64,000 bases of DNA, taken from Pezicula radicicola (taxonomy: Eukaryota > Ascomycota > Leotiomycetes > Helotiales > Dermateaceae). The stretch is taken from NCBI GenBank assembly GCA_003008705.1, contig PDUO01000018.1, positions 26,630-90,629 of the forward strand, read 5' to 3'. Of the stretch, positions 1 to 10,680 are shown in pieces; position 1 is the stretch's first letter; every line of letters begins with the position of its first letter. The notes beneath the pieces were generated by a model. The model had not been told where the DNA came from, did not search any database, and saw only the letters and a program-made list of their open reading frames with translations. A program made the position numbers and the translations under genes.

Positions 1-268
1 CCCCCCCCCAAAAAAAATACCAAAAAAATACCTTATTTTGATAAACTCACGTCTATCCGCTGCAGAATAGAGCTGTCAGTATGTAAAAAGACTTCGTACG
101 GTGGCTTTAGACATACGCTTGGTACAGCGATTGAGGAATAGTGCTCCTGTTACAAGAATACCAGCATCAGTGGATACTCAATTATTTCGCATTAGTTTCC
201 TGGGGCTTTATACCGTCTTTGAAGAAGTCCTTAGGAATCTCGAGAATCTCTTGAATTTGGTCGGACAT
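1..268 (-). CDS. SSS1: Sec61 gamma subunit (SSS1), 5' part, cut by window edge
   Basis: Small tail-anchored subunit of the Sec61 protein-translocation channel in the ER membrane. Reading the minus strand, the coding exons are 268-214, 146-117 and 59-32. The introns between them are 67 and 57 bp, both GT-AG, and a third intron opens at 31 and leaves the window. The joined product begins MSDQIQEILEIPKDFF and continues into NRCTKPDRREFIKIS, which is the conserved CTKPDRREF block of the family. The membrane helix, expected in the next exon, lies outside. The start is the only ATG in frame. Identity is strong because three separately spliced exons join in phase to give one family motif. The first 31 bases are homopolymer-rich intron sequence. 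Confidence 0.9.
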
Positions 269-1361
269 TTTGTTGGCTGAAGATTGGCTTGTGAATGCGC
301 GTACGTAGGATGTTGGAGAGCGAGGCAGTCTACACGTAGAGTGGAAGAGGAAGAGAGGTGGGTGTGATGTATTCGAGTAGTATATGAATCTGGGATACTG
401 TCCTTAAGGTATTCTAAGGGGTGAATAACCGATTAGGCTTAGCCACGTAACCTGGCCGTAGGTAGTGGCTGGCCCAGCTTTACCGTGAGGTGGCCAAGGG
501 ATTGGGATCTTGCCTTGCCCCGGAAAATTAAGGCACCACGAAAGCTTGGGAGTTCCAGCTTGGATGCAATAATCCACAGCCGCAAATCTCAACCATCTTC
601 CTTCTTCCTCCCTCCCTCTTCCTTCTAACTTGCCGGACTTGTGCGGATTACATCGTCGATATCCTCTTCAAGCCGGCGTCATACTTCAAATATCCAAACT
701 GTTCGCCTTGCAATCGCGTGCTACACCTCCTACCCCCGTCCTCCCTCGAGTCGGCTCAGCCTTACCTTACCTCGAAATCCACCTACAACGGCTCTGCAAT
801 TGCGCACAGGGGGGGTTGATTTGCACACAAGGCTTTGGAGTTGAGAAAAGGGGATACATATTTGGGCAGCGGTTTTTTTGCGGCAGCGGCGGACTTTTCA
901 CTTTCAAGTCGGATGCTTTGTTACTTCTCAGTTGCCACAATTGGTTCTTCTGACACTTCTTCAAGTCTTCCTGTACTCATACCAGACGTATCTTCGAAAG
1001 ATCGCAAGCACAGAGCTTCATTTCTTCATCTCCATTTGTCTGCATCTGCCAAAGAAGGCTATCAGACCCTTGAGCTAGCCCACTCCTTCCCGCAGTATTC
1101 GGAGGTTTCAGGAGTGTACGTATTCATTGAGTTCTATCCCATGTATCTTCAGATTCTTGTCAGGATGGGACCGCGTCGAGGTCTTGGACAGTGCTCTTCA
1201 ACTATTTTCACGCGCTGATGCCATTGTTCTTGTTCTACAGAATCCTATCTACTGTTGCATAGTATCAGAGTCAAGGTGTCAATAAGAATTACAGTTGATC
1301 ATTCCACCCAAGGGCAATCTCTACTTGACCACTGTGTGTCTTCAAACACACACCTGACGCC
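269..1361. other. Divergent intergenic region, SSS1 / CPSF6-like
   Basis: No coding exon was recognised. The stretch should hold the promoters and 5' leaders of the two flanking divergent genes. A pyrimidine-rich tract (CTTCCTCCCTCC type) lies at about 597-627, and AC-rich sequence precedes the 1362 start. Short open frames here lack ATG starts or family features. Confidence 0.5.
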
Positions 1362-2904
1362 ATGGCTGACGACGAATTCGACATCGACATCTATGGAGAC
1401 ACCAATACCGAGCAGGATGGGCCCTTCAAGAAGGATGAAGAAGGAGATGTAAAGATCGAAGGTATTGAGACACCCACCAACAATATACCCGAAATCAGCG
1501 AGACGACCAACGGAACGAAACACGAAGATGAGAACGATGATGATTATGTAGACATTAAAGTCGGCAGTAATGATTCCGAGCGTATAAACGATCAGCAAAA
1601 GATCAAGAGTACAGACGAATCAGGACACGATCATCTTACTATACCTAAACAAGCTCCTCAACAGCAGGGTGTGAAGAGAAAGGAAGGTTCTGATGACCGT
1701 CCCATCGATCCTGGAGCAACAACAGCCTTGCTGATATCAGATCTGAATTGGTGGAATACTGACGATGATGTTCGCGGCTGGGTAAACCAAGCTCAGGTCG
1801 AGGATGAATTGAAGGACATAACATTCTCTGAGCATAAGGTGAATGGTAAAAGCAAAGGGTATGTGGGACACTTTTTGATTCGTCTGTCTTTACTGACGTT
1901 CTTCCACTAGACAAGCCTATGTTGAGTTCAGCTCTCAGCAAGCTGCAACGGCCGCCAAGCATAAGATTGATGCTTTTGGAGAGGGGCAGCAGTATGTCAA
2001 GAAGCACAATGTCACTTACTCGAATCCCAACGTAAATCCCTTCAGGACGCTGCCTAAAGATGCACCGATGCGTGCTGGTAAGGATAGTCAGAACAACCGC
2101 ACGACATCTGGCAACTACAGCAACGACCGTGGTAATCAGAATGGTCCCAATGGCAATTTCGGTGGCAACTTTCGAGGACGCACGCCTGGGTATAATAACT
2201 CTCGTGGAAACATGAATAACGTAAACGGTGGAAATTTCAATCGCAACTTCTCCAACCCCGGGATGGGTAATATGGGTGGAGGTGGCTTTCAAGCCCCAAT
2301 GGGTGGCTTCCAAGGCAATCCTATGGCAAACCAGTTTGGTGGCTTTAATCGGGGCGGTATGATGGGAGGTATGCGAGGCGGCCCAGGTGGAATGAGGGGT
2401 GGTAGAGGTGGCATGAACAATAGTATGAATGGTATGATGCCGATGGGAGGCATGCCAATGGGCGGTATGGCTGGAGGAATGGGTGGTATGGGGCCTATGA
2501 ATATGGGGCAGATGGGTGGCATGCAAGGTACGACTAACTCCAATTCGCTCCAGGGATTCAAAGGCTCGAAGACAGGGTATGGCAAGGTCCATGGCTTGGC
2601 TCCGGTAGTATACCCTCCGGGCTCACGTCCTTTCATGACTGCTCAAGGCTCCCAGCACCACAGTTGGTCGGGGCCACTATCAGATTCGTGTACTCCCTCT
2701 TCTTATGAGTGCTGGACATCTGCTGGTGTTCAAGTGCCACTTCCCCATCAAGCACGGCAAGCTAAGAAGAGTACTCCCATTGTAGGCGCCGGCTTCCAAG
2801 GTCTTCAGCCACATTTTAATCCAGCATTCTTCCAACAGAACCAAGCTGCCGCTGGAGGTGACTGGCAGAATCCCCATGGCGCCAAACGACCGAGACCAGA
2901 GTAG
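1362..2904 (+). CDS. CPSF6/CFIm68-like RRM protein
   Basis: Probable RNA-binding factor of mRNA 3'-end processing in the nucleus. Exons are 1362-1858 and 1911-2904 (52-bp intron), giving 496 aa. The acidic N-terminus (about 1-115) is followed by one RRM at about 125-205. RNP2-like LLISDLNWW and RNP1-like KSKGQAYVEF are visible, and the intron falls inside RNP1. The LNWW start of the RRM is typical of the CFIm68/59 type. After the RRM come Asn/Gly-rich, then RGG and Met-Gly-rich low-complexity segments (about 230-400), and the protein ends AKRPRPE. Residues about 400-460 read less like homologues I know, but I found no in-phase intron that would remove them. The family call is firm, but an exact orthologue is not claimed. 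Confidence 0.85.
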
Positions 2905-3575
2905 ACACTTCCGAATTACGATATGTCGATTTTGGCTTATTCCCTCCAGCTACATTCATGGATTTGACGCAAATATTTTGGCGTTGGGTTATGACACTGC
3001 CATGAAGCCATATGTGGTATTCTTTCTTCTTGCGTGTAACTTCCAACTGTACATTAGATGGCGTTGAGATGACAAAAAACGGGGACTGCAATGCTTACAG
3101 AATTGAGATACCTCATTCGAAACTTGTTTCTAGTTATTTGTACAGGAATATGTGGTACCTTTTCTCATGTTGCTGTTCTTGTCTTTGATGTCTGATCTGC
3201 CTTTGCAAGACTTGGAGTTCAACCGGAGTAAGTAACGAGAGGCCTGTTGATTTATGAGTCGTTGGATTGAATTAGCGAGCTAGTCGAGCTCGAGAGGAAT
3301 CTTTAGATGCTGATGTACAAGAAGACATAGTTAACCACAAAACTCTTCTTTGTTCCTCCCCCCGTCAATGAAGCCTTTGGGGTTGATATTGGCCAGCCCT
3401 TTGCTTCGTCGCTTCACTTTCGGCAAGCACTCGCTGCTCTTGCCATATATGAGTACCTTCTCCCCTGATGGATCTTTTGTCGGCTTCACTTCTTCGTCTC
3501 CATATCACTTGCTACTGATTTTGATCGACCTTATCCAGGCATCGATATCACTTCGAATATCTCAGGTACACGAGC
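2905..3575. other. Intergenic, 3' of CPSF6-like gene and 5' of CNNM-like gene
   Basis: Nothing coding was seen. It contains the probable 3' UTR of the upstream gene and the promoter or leader of the downstream gene, with pyrimidine-rich stretches at about 3340-3370 and 3400-3500. Confidence 0.45.
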
Positions 3576-6500
3576 ATGGAGCACCACGTAGCTTTGTTAC
3601 CCTTCGATACGAGCACTCGCAATACAACACGCACCATCATCTACCAACATGCAGCTTTGATTGGAATGTCAGCACTTGCGACCATTCTCTTGGTAATCTG
3701 TGCATTACTGGCGGGCCTGACTCTCGCTCTTTGCAGCTTGAACTTGACTTGGCTCGAGGTGATCAGAAGTACGGGGAACCTGCAGCGCAGGTTCGTTCTC
3801 TCATCAACAACATGCCATACATGCTCTGATTAAAAGACGTAGGAAACAAGCTATTGCGGTGGCTAGAGTCAAAGAGCGTTCCAGCTGGATGCTCTGTGAG
3901 TCCCAATGTTATTTCTTTAATTTAGTATACAACTACTGATAATGTGTGGTTTAGGCTCCTTGGTTATATGCTCAGTAGCTTGCGGCGAATCCCTTCCTAT
4001 CATCATCAAAGTTATATGCCATACCGACGTAACTTGGATCCCGATTATAATCTCGACCTTGCTCGTCGCCCTCTTTGCCGAGATTATACCGCAATATATC
4101 ATTCCTCGACATGCTCTTGCGTGGGGCTATTACTGCCGCTCCATCATATGGGCTTGTATGTGGATAACTTGTATCATTAGCTTTCCCTTGGCATGGCTGC
4201 TTGATCACTTGAGCTGTCGCACTGACGATCCGGGAATTTTCACTAACGCAGAACTGGGTTTCCTCATTAAACACCATGAGAAGCACGAACGGAATGGAGG
4301 CCGACTCGATCGAGAAACCTCGAGGGTGATGCTTGGTGCATTACAACTTGGCTCTAGCAAACTCAATGGGTCTGCAACTGCTATATATCAGGATAACTCC
4401 GGCGGGGATCTTGAGAAGGCAGAAGCTGTCACGGCCCGCCGTAAGAAACCCTTTCTTTATTTGCTTACCATCTACGCACTTTGGACCGTTGTGCTTGACC
4501 GACGGTGGGAAGGTCCTGGGTTTCATTTCGCAAGTCAAGTGTTGCAACGTCATCCTATATTTATTGCTCTCTTGGCCCCTCTGGCTGATTCTGTTCCCTA
4601 TTGTGATGCCATTCAACCTCTCCTCTTACTAACAACTTGTGACACTAGGTCTTATGATTACTCCTTGGCCAGCAGTCAAAACAATCAATATTCATGAACA
4701 AGTTAATCGGGCTTTTATTAACAAGGTCACCAAATGGTCCTATAGTCGTATCCCCGTTATTGGGAATCCCGATGATCAAAGTCAAGAGGCCAACGGAGCA
4801 CAGCAATGGTCTAAGGTCAGGGTATTTGGGTTTCTCCACGTAAAGGTTCGTAGCTCGCTTAATTCCAGCGCGCATACAGCTTTAACTAAACTTCTTGTAG
4901 AATCTCATTGGACTCAATATCAAAGACAATGACAACCCCAAATCTAGGCTTCTGGTCAAGGACCTGTCGCTCTACCCATTACCTATCGTCAGACAGGACA
5001 TGGCAGCATTTGATCTTTTGGATATGTTTCAGTTGGGAATGTCAAGGTACATCATGGTTATGAACATCCTAGGCCCAATTTGACTAACAAGCACTAGAAT
5101 GGCTCTTGTGATATACCCACATTCTCAGCTACCAGGAAGAGCAGGATACCGAGGTGATTGGACTGCAGATTTCCTTGAAGCCGCACGGAGAAGTGCTCAA
5201 CCATCCATTTCTCACAGAGAGCGCATATTCGGCATCAGATCCCCAGAACCCTTGGGCATTATTACATATGAAGATATTATACAAAGGCAAGCCTATTTCT
5301 ACACCTGCACCGACCTAATTGTTGACGCCTTATGTAGAATACTCCAGAGGGATGGTCGCGACGAGAAAGATTTCTTTGAACATGGCTTGACCGAGCCCGA
5401 TGTAATGGAGGTTAAAAAGACACAAGGATACAACCATGGCACAGAACAAGGTAAAACCACGTTCTTTTTTTTATCCGGTGCTTTAATATTCGATTGAAAA
5501 GAGATTGTTCTAGCGCGGGTTGTCCCTTTCACTCCAAGTGAAGACCAGGACTCCGTATACATATGCTGGGTAGTAACTGCTGGGTAACCCAAATATTAAC
5601 TCTTTGTGCTAGATATTTCTGCAGTTCCTGAGGAAGTTCAACCAGATGTTCCAGTTGATGTTGCTCTCTCCAAAATTGGAGGATCATCCATTCTCGGCAG
5701 TCTACGACGTCGGAATATCTCCCGAGGAAAGGCAAAGGGTAGAGAGGATGATCTGGAGAAGGGGATTTGCTGCGCACTGGATGGAGTCGACGAACGTAGT
5801 ATCATTATCAACAAGCCGCATAAACAGATAGCGAGCACCTCGAGTTCGTACACCAAGAATAGTAGAGGGGGCTTTCACAATATCGACACGTCTTCTTCAT
5901 ACTCTGGAGACATAACAGTACTAACCCACCAAAACCTTACTGAACTTGGAGCATACCCATTCCCATTTCCTGCTGGCTCGACTTCATCGTTACTCCAGGC
6001 GGCTAGTTTACCATCGAGACCCAAACAGCCATTGCTTTCTGGAGGCTTGGCACATCGCCCACGGCTGCCGCGCCTCCGTCGTGTTACGCCTTTCTCGCGT
6101 CAGAACTACTCAAGTTTTGAAAGATGTGCAGAGCGACAAGAGGAGAATCCAGATCTGGACGTCATGGTACCGTCACTAATATATCCACATATGGACAACA
6201 CCATCGACGGCCAATCCCGACTCGAGAATTTGGAAGCAATTAAACAGAATGCAGTAGAACAAATTATTTCCGAAAGCTACAACCGGGAAGCTAGTGGCAA
6301 CACTATTTCTCTTGCATCCTGGTATTACAGTGATTCTGGGAGTCAGATTGATACGAAAGATCGTCCAGAACTGGGCGCTTTTGCAGAACCAAGGGTTGGT
6401 AGTAAGAAGACCTTGGTTCCTATCTATACTTCCAAGACACTTCCTTGTATGCATGACGGTATCTTAGCTTCCATCAGTCGCCAGCACAAGGAATCCCAGG

Positions 6501-6619
6501 GAGACACGCGGCTCAGAGAGAGGAGCTTCCACGATGATAGAGCTATGTTGCCGAGTCAGCGTAGGAATATGGCGAGCAGTATTCAAATTAGGGGTGCAGC
6601 TCGAAGCACGAGCTTGTAG
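3576..6619 (+). CDS. CNNM/Mam3-like DUF21 and CBS-domain membrane protein
   Basis: Relative of CNNM/Mam3 proteins, which act in divalent metal (Mg, Mn) homeostasis at membranes. Exons are 3576-3790, 3837-3895, 3955-4440, 4649-4845, 4901-5046, 5098-5286, 5338-5450 and 5613-6619, all joining in phase to 803 aa. DUF21 is at about 20-190: four hydrophobic segments, LAGLTLALCSLNLTWLEV, and FAEIIPQYIIPRHALA, which matches the family EIIPQ motif. A CBS pair follows (ITPWPAVKTI, SRIPVIGNPDD, GIITYEDIIQ). The long C-terminal tail (from about 470) is polar and unrecognised. Intron 6 (5287-5337) starts GC, not GT. It is 51 bp and stop-free, so retention would add 17 residues. The protein diverges from the usual fungal Mam3 (EKHERNGGRLDRET replaces the usual region before MTP), so it may be a paralogue. 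Confidence 0.8.
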
Positions 6620-7048
6620 TTTTAGTGGTGGCCTGCCCCGGTCATCTTCCTCAAGACGATCTGGGGCTTTCAAGGCGGGAAGGTGGAAGATAGTGGGGTT
6701 TAAGGTTCTGTGCGTTCGTTTAAGTAGGTATCTATTTTTTGACCAGGGGAGTTAGATGGAAAACTGAAGTACACAAGCATTAGGGGCCACTCTTTTAGGT
6801 CAGGGACCTGGGCAAGGGGAACAAGAAATACCAGTTTCTCAATCATTAAGATCACCATAAGTTATGTGCTTCCGAGAAACCTACTGAGGGGGCCAAATGG
6901 CATATTGGGTCCAAGATTTTGTACCTGGAGTCCTATCCAACTTCCTACTTATTTTAGAACCAAGAGGGTTTATCCCAAGTGAATTTCTGGTAAGAGTGGC
7001 CGTCGGTACACCTTAGGGTAACATTATCACTGTAAGTGTGCTCTCTTT
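6620..7048. other. Convergent 3' intergenic region
   Basis: No gene was seen between the converging 3' ends of the CNNM-like and SET genes. One TTAGGG-containing word occurs at about 7013. It is single and not telomeric. Confidence 0.45.
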
Positions 7049-8432
7049 TCAAACTTCCATTTTCTTTATCTTGGCTATTGCTGCTTCCAACAATTGGAGT
7101 ATTTGTTTCCAGTGGGTAGATAAAGTCCTCCGCTGACAATCACGCCCCTCCTTTGCCATGGATATCCTCTCTAGTGCCAGTAGAGCCTCCTGCTTGTGCG
7201 ATTCTAGCACTTCGAGTAATATCAGATCAACAGTGACTTGTTCCTTTTGCCCATCCTGTAGTCCCTCAACGTACTGGCGCCAAGTTCTCAAAGGTAGGCA
7301 CAATAATCGTAAAGCAACTTGGGTGCGGTGACAAACATTTTCCTTGTCCAATACATAATTCCCAAAGAAGTTGACTTCTCTCAAAAGGTCTCGCTGTTTT
7401 GTGGATAGCCGTGGTAGAATATGGGCATCGAGGCTCACTTCATCCCATTTATTCTCTTTGAGAATGAAACCGTACTCAGCAAGCAAGAATGAGTTACTAT
7501 GGTTACCGTATGAAATGTTGAGTTCCTCGCCTTTCTCGATTGCAAAATTTGTACTGATAGTATAACCTTTGTCAGAGAACTCGACTTCGAGACCACCATC
7601 ATGGACATGATTGAAGTAATCTGCGAAAGGATTCAATGCCATACAATCGTCTCTGGGTGGAGGCTTCTTCGTGGTTGACGGTAGGTAATAAAAAGTTCTG
7701 GTGTTGACAATAAGCCAGTTGTATAAATAGTTCTCCTTGGATGTTTCAGGGAACGCTAAGGAAACAGCACTCCAATCATCGTTAAACTTTCTCTTCTGGT
7801 CAAGCAAGAGCTTTTTGGCGATTGCTGGAAGAAGTGTTTGTAACTGTTCAGGCCACATCAAGGGCATTGATTCCTCGAAATTGGTCTTCGTAGGTAGCAC
7901 AGCTCGCCAAGCCGCACGCGTTGATGTCGTGTCGGCGGTGAGATCTGCGGCGAGAAGGCCATGAACCGTGATTTTCCCAATTGATTTCGATATATTCCTT
8001 GGAACTGTATGTATGGTCCGTAAAGCCTTAGCTGGTACTGTGATTACGATCTCTCCTGCCTGGGACTATTAGTGTTTTGTTGCCACAAATATATTAGCCG
8101 ACAGCCGAGCACATGGTTTGAATGGAAGAGAACGTGGAAGAAATGCAGACTAGCAGAGTACTGTCCTAAGGTGAGCTAGGAATAGAGAAGCAAATATGTA
8201 TATATACGATTTCAATTAAGGAACCGGGAAGGAGATGTCATCTTACCTCGAGCCGTTTCTGAGCTACTATTCCAATTCCTTTGCCAGGAAACTGGTGCGC
8301 CTATGTAGCCACACAGAGCCCGTTAGCGCGAGGGAGGCTGCAGGGGAAGAGGTTGAGAGTGCCTACAGCAACACTGTTGATTTTTACGCCTTGCTCAATA
8401 GCCCACTTTGTGAAGTTGTCGTGAATCTCCAT
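7049..8432 (-). CDS. SET-domain protein lysine methyltransferase (Rubisco LSMT / RKM4 type)
   Basis: Probable SAM-dependent methyltransferase acting on non-histone lysines, such as ribosomal proteins. Minus-strand exons are 8432-8367, 8300-8247 and 8059-7049, in phase, giving 376 aa. The N-terminus is MEIHDNFTKWAIEQGVKI. Exon 2 supplies FPGKGIGIVAQKRLE and exon 3 starts AGEIVITVP, together the usual start of a split SET domain. NPFADYFNH and ELNISYGNHSNS are the SAM-binding and catalytic signatures. The C-terminal helical region matches the LSMT substrate-binding domain but is short, so the protein is on the small side for the family. It shares a 285-bp divergent promoter with COQ4. The substrate cannot be told from sequence. 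Confidence 0.85.
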
Positions 8433-8717
8433 ACCGCAGGTTGTCAACTAGAATTGGAAGTGGATGCGGCCGGGACAGGTGGCGAAAGGAGGACCGACTG
8501 CTGGAATGGAAGCTGAATTCCAGGAACGAAAGTCCCTCGTCTGATTTTATTGACCGGATCACGACGTCGTCCACGTGACCTTGGCCTTCTATCGCACGTG
8601 CTATCGCGTTGAGCTCCTGTCGAACTAGTACATCATGCCACTTTCCCTCTAGGTACTTAGTGCTGGAAATATGTCAAACCATTTGATTCATCCTGCAAAC
8701 TTCTCAAAACTACACGC
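8433..8717. promoter_or_regulatory. Divergent promoter, SET / COQ4, with CACGTG box
   Basis: A CACGTGA box (TCACGTG on the minus strand) sits at 8572-8578, about 140 bp from each start. A second near match, GCACGTG, is at about 8595. This is the core of the Cbf1/bHLH site. The site is seen in the sequence, but a role for it is inferred. Confidence 0.45.
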
Positions 8718-9645
8718 ATGGCTCTTCTTCTCCGTCAGCCTCCTTTGCGCGCAGGTCTCCCTCGGGCATTGAGCATTGCTTGTAGCGTGCTTTTGCCTAG
8801 TCGAAGCTTCAGTGTACTGAATCGCCCTCCACCGAACTACGAAGGCCATGTTCCTCTTACTACTCTCGAGCGAGTCGGACTTGCTGTTGGCTCTGCTGTA
8901 ATGTCTCTTGCAAACCCCCGCCGTCATGGTACCTACAACTGCCTCTTGATTGTCAGAGACGTGCTCACCTCAAGCCACAGATCTCATAGCTGCGCTAGGT
9001 GAAGCTACAGCAACACCCTACTTCATCTACCGCCTGCGAGATGCAATGCTCTCATCACCTACGGGCCGGAGAATCCTACAGGATCGCCCGCGAATCTCAT
9101 CACAGACTATGTCCATGGTGTACCTACGCTCCTTGCCTGAGAATAGTGTTGGCCGAGCATACGTAGACTGGCTGGATCGTGAGGGGGTTACGCCAGACAC
9201 AAGGGATGCTGTGAAATATATTGACGATGAGGAGTGTGCCTATGTCATGCAGCGGTATCGTGAATGCCACGACTTTTACCATGCTCTGACAGGGCTACCT
9301 GTGGTAATAGAAGGCGAAGTTGCTCTGAAGGCTTTTGAATTCGCGAATACCCTGCTACCTATGACCGGATTGAGTATGGTTGCTGTTCTAAGATTAAAGC
9401 CCGCGGAGAGAGCTAGATTCTTCAGGATTTACTTGCCATGGGCGATCAGCAATGGGATTAAGGCAAAGGAAGTGATCAATGTTTATTGGGAGGAGCAGCT
9501 GGAAAGGGATGTCAACGAACTCAGGGTGGAATTGGGCATCGAGAAGCCAGTTGACTTGAGAGAGATTAGACAGAAAGAAAGAGCACGAAAGAAGGCAGAA
9601 AGAGAAGCAAGAGAAAGGTCTGGTGACGGTCTTGGTATCAATTGA
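8718..9645 (+). CDS. COQ4: COQ4, ubiquinone biosynthesis protein
   Basis: Mitochondrial inner-membrane protein needed to build and organise the coenzyme Q synthesis complex. Exons are 8718-8928 and 8981-9645 (52-bp intron), 291 aa. The N-terminus ([15 protein letters not shown], then [11 protein letters not shown]) is Arg/Ser-rich, as in a mitochondrial presequence. The diagnostic metal motif HDxxH-x11-E is present in full: [10 protein letters not shown] followed by the Glu of IEGE. The C-terminus is a charged Arg/Lys/Glu tail ([16 protein letters not shown]), which looks helical. Length and motif order match the family. The start is the first ATG after the promoter and precedes the presequence. 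Confidence 0.95.
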
Positions 9646-9755
9646 ATGCTGGTTGCATTGATTCCATTGTGACAGCGAAAGAGCACCGCCTGAGTACTGT
9701 GATCCCAAAACCATTCCTGTAACGCCAAACACGCGCAGGTGCAAAACGACACGCC

Positions 9756-10328
9756 TCACAAACCATCGAAGAGATCATCGTCATCATCCCAAGTTGCCTT
9801 CCTTCGACTGATGACGACCTTCTCCTCTTCTTTCTTCTCTGCTACTGCATTGAGCAATTCTTTTAGTTGCTCCTCTGTAATCTTTGAACGTAGTTGGCCA
9901 GACCTCGCAAGCATAATCAATCTATTCTCCACATCGACAGCTCGTGATTCCTTGACAAGGCGTATGCGTCCGAGTCGGTCTGCGGCCTCGGGTTCTAAGA
10001 TCTGGTTGAGAATTGACTGTCGCGCTTCCGCTGAGGTGGAGTCAGTCAGGACACTTGAATCATGTCCAGCACAGGGATAGTGGGATGGTACCTTCTTGTT
10101 GTCTAACGGCGTCAGCTTACGGAAAGCAGTTCAGACGTAGAGAGTACCTACTGTTTCCCATCATCTTGTCCACCACCACTGCTGTTGACCCCGCCCCCTC
10201 TTGGCCCGCCTGCGCCTGCCTTGAGCTGCTCGAGCCTCGCCCTTCTGATCTGGATAAATAATCAGTGTTGTCTGGTAGGGATGATATGCATAAGCCATGA
10301 TTACCTGTTCAAGATCGTCGTCTGCCAT
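9756..10328 (-). CDS. PDCD5-like DNA-binding / co-chaperone protein
   Basis: Member of the PDCD5 (TFAR19) family, small helical proteins linked to DNA binding and to the CCT chaperonin. Minus-strand exons are 10328-10305, 10249-10152, 10102-10092 and 10030-9756, giving 135 aa. Exon 3 is only 11 nt. It is needed to join GGGQDDGKQ to QQEAEARQSILNQIL in frame. The core ILEPEAADRLGRIRLVKE and NRLIMLARSGQLRSKITEEQ is strongly conserved in the family, and the acidic end WDDDDDLFDGL is typical. Introns are 55, 49 and 61 bp with clear branch points. The stop lies 110 bp from the COQ4 stop on the other strand. Confidence 0.93.
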
Positions 10329-10680
10329 TTGAAGGTATGTTGTGTGACGGATGTTGACAACTTGGCCCGCACGAGTTTGTTTTTTCAGCCTTGTGCGGAC
10401 ATGCAGGCCATGATTTGGTCACGCTCCGTGACACCACACTACCAAGACGAAACAGAAGCCTGCTGGTCAAGTAATAACCATAACACTATTTGACAGTTAG
10501 AGTGGTACAAGGTCAATTACTTGCTAAATAATGTTCTCACAAACTCCTATCGCTAATGATCTATCTAATTGTACAAATACACATTAAAACATGAGCTGGG
10601 TTCAAGCCAGGGACTTGTAGACCCTGGACCCTAGACCCTCTCTTCTATATCATAGTAGATCTGCAGCCCTTCAAAAAGAC
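10329..10680. other. Intergenic between two minus-strand genes
   Basis: Should contain the promoter of the PDCD5-like gene and the 3' end of the PanE-like gene. An odd run of CCCTGGACCCTAGACCCT lies at about 10621-10638. No coding exon was seen. Confidence 0.45.

Noticed and set aside
1..31. C-run and A-run at the left edge as a contig or telomere end
   Set aside because: It lies inside an intron of SSS1 whose exons continue; the edge is just the window boundary.
2527..2552. Possible intron in the Met-Gly-rich part of the CPSF6-like gene
   Set aside because: 26 bp is too short to be spliced; no other in-phase pair was found.
1645..2592. Long His/Thr/Ile-rich open frame on the minus strand inside the CPSF6-like gene
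   Set aside because: Antisense shadow of Gly/Met/Asn-rich coding repeats; no ATG-supported start or domain.
10600..10625. GGGTTCAAGCCAGGGAC as a tRNA T-arm
   Set aside because: No acceptor, D or anticodon arm around it.
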